Assembly: GCF_014596915.1 (NCBI RefSeq)
Contig: NZ_JACVWU010000033.1
Location: 35,435 to 99,434 of the forward strand
Reading direction: 5' to 3'
DNA: 64,000 nt
Source: Streptomyces sp. TRM68416
Lineage (GTDB): Bacteria > Actinomycetota > Actinomycetes > Streptomycetales > Streptomycetaceae
Positions 61,551-64,000 of this stretch are shown in pieces. The notes below the pieces were generated by a model. The model was given only the letters and a program-made list of their open reading frames with translations. It searched no databases and was not told the DNA's origin. The stretch's first letter is position 1; every line of letters begins with the position of its first letter. The position numbers and the translations under genes are program-made.

Positions 61551-62575
61551 AGGCGCACGCGGAGGTAGTAGAAGCGGGTCGTCTGCACGCTGTTCTGGTT
61601 GTCGTCGCTGGCGAGGAGCACCTTCAGCGCGCCGCCCTTCCCGCGGCCCGTGACCGCCATGGCCTCGATGTTGTCCAGCAGCGGGTTCGGCTGCGGCTGC
61701 TTCGCCGTCGCGCCGAGGTCCGGGCAGTCGGCGAGGTCGGCGAGCAGGGTCTTCTTCACCAGGCGTACGCCGTGCTGCCCGGTGAGGTTCTCGACGGAGC
61801 GTGTGTCGGTGGCGCGGCGCGGGTCGGCGAGGTAGAGGCGGACCGTGTTGCCGACGCCGGAGGTGAATCCGCGTTCGAGGACGAGGAGTCGGCCGTCGGG
61901 CAGGGCCTGGACCTCGGGGACGCCGAGGCCGGTGTCGGTGCGGTAGGCGTACTGGGCGGAGAGCGCGAAGGCACCGTGGCGCCGGTCCCAGGTCTGGAAG
62001 CGGACGATGCCGGCCGCGTCGCCGCTCAGCGCGTACTCCATGGCGGCCAGCAGGGTCCGGCCGCCGGGCAGCATGGTCAGGCCCTCGAAGGTGCCGTTGG
62101 AGACGGCCCGCCCGGCGGGGGCGACCCGCAGCGCGTCCGGCACCGCAAGGCGCTCCAGGATGCGGCCGTCGGCGGAGTAGCGGCGGACGGCAGGCTCGCC
62201 CTCGCTGCTGATCAGCAGGGTGCCGGTGGGACGGTCGACGACCAGGCCCTCGGAGTCGAGGGCGGCGCCGCTTTCGTCGGCGAGCGGGACCACGCCCCGC
62301 GGGGCGAGCGTGCGGGCGTCCAGGCTGAACAGCGACGACCGGTCGGAGACGGCGGCGAGCGAGCCGTCGCGGGCCACCGCGAGCCCGGAGAAGTTCCCCA
62401 CGAACGTGCCCTCGTACGTGGTCTTGTCGAGCGCGTCGGAGAAGCGGTCGATGGAGACGTGCGGAGAGCAGGCGTTGCGCTGCGGGGCGTGGCCGTAGGA
62501 GGGGCCGGCGGCGGACAGGCAGGTGGCCGCCGCCAGGGCCGCGGTGGCGGTCGCGAGTACGGTTCTCATGCGCAT
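61547..62575 (-). CDS. Secreted phytase-like/esterase-like beta-propeller protein
   Basis: 342 residues with a Sec signal peptide (cleavage near SYG-H). The mature part reads VGNFSGLAVARDGSLAAVSDRSSLFSLDARTLAPRGVVPL, DSEGLVVDRPTGTLLISSEGEPAVRRYSADGRIL, GTFEGLTMLPGGRTLLAAMEYAL, NPLLDNIEAMAVTG, LASDDNQNSVQTTRFYYL, which is typical of the esterase-like-activity-of-phytase family. Enzymatic role not established. ATG 62575 chosen; GTG 62584 and ATG 62569 are alternatives. Confidence 0.85.
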   Translation of the reverse strand: MRMRTVLATATAALAAATCLSAAGPSYGHAPQRNACSPHVSIDRFSDALDKTTYEGTFVGNFSGLAVARDGSLAAVSDRSSLFSLDARTLAPRGVVPLADESGAALDSEGLVVDRPTGTLLISSEGEPAVRRYSADGRILERLAVPDALRVAPAGRAVSNGTFEGLTMLPGGRTLLAAMEYALSGDAAGIVRFQTWDRRHGAFALSAQYAYRTDTGLGVPEVQALPDGRLLVLERGFTSGVGNTVRLYLADPRRATDTRSVENLTGQHGVRLVKKTLLADLADCPDLGATAKQPQPNPLLDNIEAMAVTGRGKGGALKVLLASDDNQNSVQTTRFYYLRVRL

Positions 62576-62623
62576 GGGCGCCACCGTAGGGCGGGTCGGT
62601 GACGGGCGGGAGGCCGCCAGGCG

Positions 62624-63466
62624 TCAACTCGCGGCGAGATCCCGGTGGATGACCTTGGCCACGCCCTGGATGGTCGCGATGCCGTAGTTCATGGTGCTGT
62701 TGCCGTGGGTCAGCACGGTGATCACGTAGTCGTGGCCGCCGCCCTTGAAGGTGCCGACGCTGTGCACCCGCCAGCCGTTGGTGGAGCGCTGGAGCCAGCC
62801 GTTCTTGACGTGCACGGCGACGTCGGAGGGGGCGCCGTAGGGCGTGCCCCAGCGCTGGGAGGAGACGACGGCGCCCATCAGTTTGCGGATGTACCGGCGG
62901 GAGTCGTCGGTGAGTACCGCGTTCCGGGCCGTGATCAGCTTCAGCAGCTTCTGCTCGTCGGTGACGGTGATCTGGGTCAGCCCCCAGTAGCCGTTGGCTC
63001 CGGGGACGGTCCGGGTCATGTCGGCCGCGGCGAGGAAGTGCTTCACCTTGGTCACGCCGAGCTGCTTCCACAGCCTGGTCGTGGAGGCGTTGTCCGACTT
63101 GGTGATCATGGCCGTGGCGAGGGACTTCTCGCGGCTGGTGAGGGCCCGCCCGGTCTTCTGCGCGTCCCACAGCAGGGTGGCGAGGACGGTGACCTTCACG
63201 ACGCTCGCGGAGTCGTAGGCCTTGGACGGCCGCAGGGTGCACGTGGTGCCGGTCGTGCGGTCGTGGAGGCCGACCGCGACGGTGCCCTTGCGGGTGGCGA
63301 GGGCGGCGGTGATGTCCTTCTTCAGTTTGTCGGCGAGGCCCGCCCTGGTGGACGTACAGCTGACGCTCGGTGTCGTGGCCGCGGCGGCAGGCGTGACACC
63401 GGCCGCGCAGGCGACGAGCACCCCGCCCGCCACCCATCCGGCGCGTCTGGATATCCCGTGAATCAT
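62624..63466 (-). CDS. Secreted serine beta-lactamase-fold protein
   Basis: 280 residues. Signal peptide (to about 30, AAAA-T). Class A-like motifs: Ser88-x-x-Lys91 (SVVK), SDN at 124-126 and KNG in HVKNGWL replacing the usual KTG. I do not see a clear omega-loop ExxLN, and the N-terminus has extra Cys (VSCTST, TCTLRP). So it may be a D-alanyl-D-alanine carboxypeptidase-like or inactive lactamase relative rather than a resistance enzyme. Confidence 0.82.
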   Translation of the reverse strand: MIHGISRRAGWVAGGVLVACAAGVTPAAAATTPSVSCTSTRAGLADKLKKDITAALATRKGTVAVGLHDRTTGTTCTLRPSKAYDSASVVKVTVLATLLWDAQKTGRALTSREKSLATAMITKSDNASTTRLWKQLGVTKVKHFLAAADMTRTVPGANGYWGLTQITVTDEQKLLKLITARNAVLTDDSRRYIRKLMGAVVSSQRWGTPYGAPSDVAVHVKNGWLQRSTNGWRVHSVGTFKGGGHDYVITVLTHGNSTMNYGIATIQGVAKVIHRDLAAS

Positions 63467-63570
63467 GACCTGTTGACTCGCACACGGGGCCGGAAGTTGT
63501 ACGTACGTTCCAACAGAAGAGGGCCGGGGTAGTGCAGCAGGTATCGGCGGAGGGGGAGGGGGAGGGGTCC

Positions 63571-63942
63571 ATGGCGGGGGACGGACGGAGCAAGGCGTAT
63601 CTCTGCGGCCGGCTGTACGCGACACTGCACGCGCTGCGCATCCTCGGAACGGGAAGCAGCGAGCTGGCCCGGACGGGCAACCTCGACAAGGCGTCCGGCA
63701 ACCCGCGCACCGAGTTGCGCAGGCACCTGCAGTCCGCGGGCGAGCACCTGGACGAAGCCGCCAGGAAGGACACCAAGCGGGCGGATGCCGCCGCCGAGGT
63801 CTTCCGCGCGATACCCGACCTGATCCCGCCCGGCGGACTCCCAGGCGGCGGCTTCGCCAACGGGGCCTCCGCGGACTTCGCCACCGGCTGGAGCGATCAG
63901 CTGTCCGAGTACAAGAAGAAGTTCCCGTCGCTTTTGGAGTAG
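63571..63942 (+). CDS. Small protein resembling the C-terminal region of Cas8c (Csd1)
   Basis: 123 residues from ATG 63571 (GGGAGGGG upstream; ATG/GTG codons from 63532 are in frame). Helical throughout. SKAYLCGRLYATLHALR, KASGNPRTELRRHLQSAGEHLDEA and VFRAIPDLIPPGG...FATGWSDQLSEY follow the order and spacing of the end of type I-C Cas8c (GRLxAVLxxLQ, ASATPxxxFPRLLRLxxHHLxKL, xLPxxGF...FALGYYxQRxxF). Agreement is by eye and moderate. No cas gene or array is in the window. Confidence 0.5.
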   Translation: MAGDGRSKAYLCGRLYATLHALRILGTGSSELARTGNLDKASGNPRTELRRHLQSAGEHLDEAARKDTKRADAAAEVFRAIPDLIPPGGLPGGGFANGASADFATGWSDQLSEYKKKFPSLLE

Positions 63943-63956
63943 CGCGGAGCCACACA

Positions 63957-64000
63957 ATGCCGAAGCCGAGAGTCGGCGCACACCCGAAGGCCGGCCCCAT
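63957..64000 (+). CDS. Possible start of the next gene (partial)
   Basis: ATG 63957 with GCGGAG upstream opens 14 codons (MPKPRVGAHPKAGP) without a stop to the window end, 14 bp after the previous gene. Too short to judge. Confidence 0.25.
   Translation, partial: MPKPRVGAHPKAGP

Overview
The window is high-GC actinobacterial DNA and almost certainly comes from a Streptomyces chromosome. The signs are dense convergent and divergent genes, many GTG starts with GTGA/ATGA overlaps, an XRE(DUF5753)/DUF397 pair, a CopZ/CopA pair behind a CsoR-type operator, an HbpS-SenS-SenR set and many exported proteins with Tat or lipoprotein signals. I found no rRNA, tRNA, insertion sequence or CRISPR array.

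Region by region: (1) 1-1680 holds the start of an APC permease and a 5'-truncated lipoprotein gene. (2) 1685-8940 is a myo-inositol catabolic island: iolC, a (beta/alpha)8 aldolase, iolB, iolD and mmsA run leftward, and an IolE/IolH-like gene runs rightward from a shared divergent promoter. (3) 9289-15381 holds a small HTH protein, a zinc alcohol dehydrogenase, a CPA2 antiporter, a PrsW protease and copZ-copA. (4) 15382-19987 holds twin hairpins with identical loops (candidate ncRNA), citrate synthase and RecD2. (5) 20738-26573 is a LacI-controlled ribose operon (rbsR-A-CB-K-D) whose permease and binding protein are fused. (6) 26773-28287 is an XRE/DUF397 regulatory cassette, followed by a gene-free segment built on a long inverted repeat. 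(7) 29693-34228 is a second LacI-controlled sugar operon (oxidoreductase, DUF993 protein, epimerase) whose substrate is unknown. (8) 34279-43582 is a run of single regulators, transporters and enzymes that includes a frameshifted LysR gene and a truncated DinB gene. (9) 43591-47766 holds an aroA paralogue, a MocR regulator and a divergent DinB/LysE pair. (10) 48123-53000 holds secreted enzymes (GH3 hexosaminidase, peptidase) around a minisatellite. (11) 53092-59746 holds a fused heterodimer-type ABC exporter, senR, senS and hbpS. (12) 59782-64000 holds an ankyrin protein, two beta-propeller-like exported proteins, a beta-lactamase-fold protein and a small protein that resembles the C-terminal part of Cas8c.

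How it fits together: three carbohydrate uptake or breakdown systems (inositol, ribose, unknown sugar) share the left half, each with its own likely operator. Copper efflux, redox sensing (HbpS/SenS/SenR) and a multidrug-type exporter form stress modules. Several intergenic regions carry short tandem repeats, the most striking being a nine-unit repeat in which most units copy the translation start of senR.
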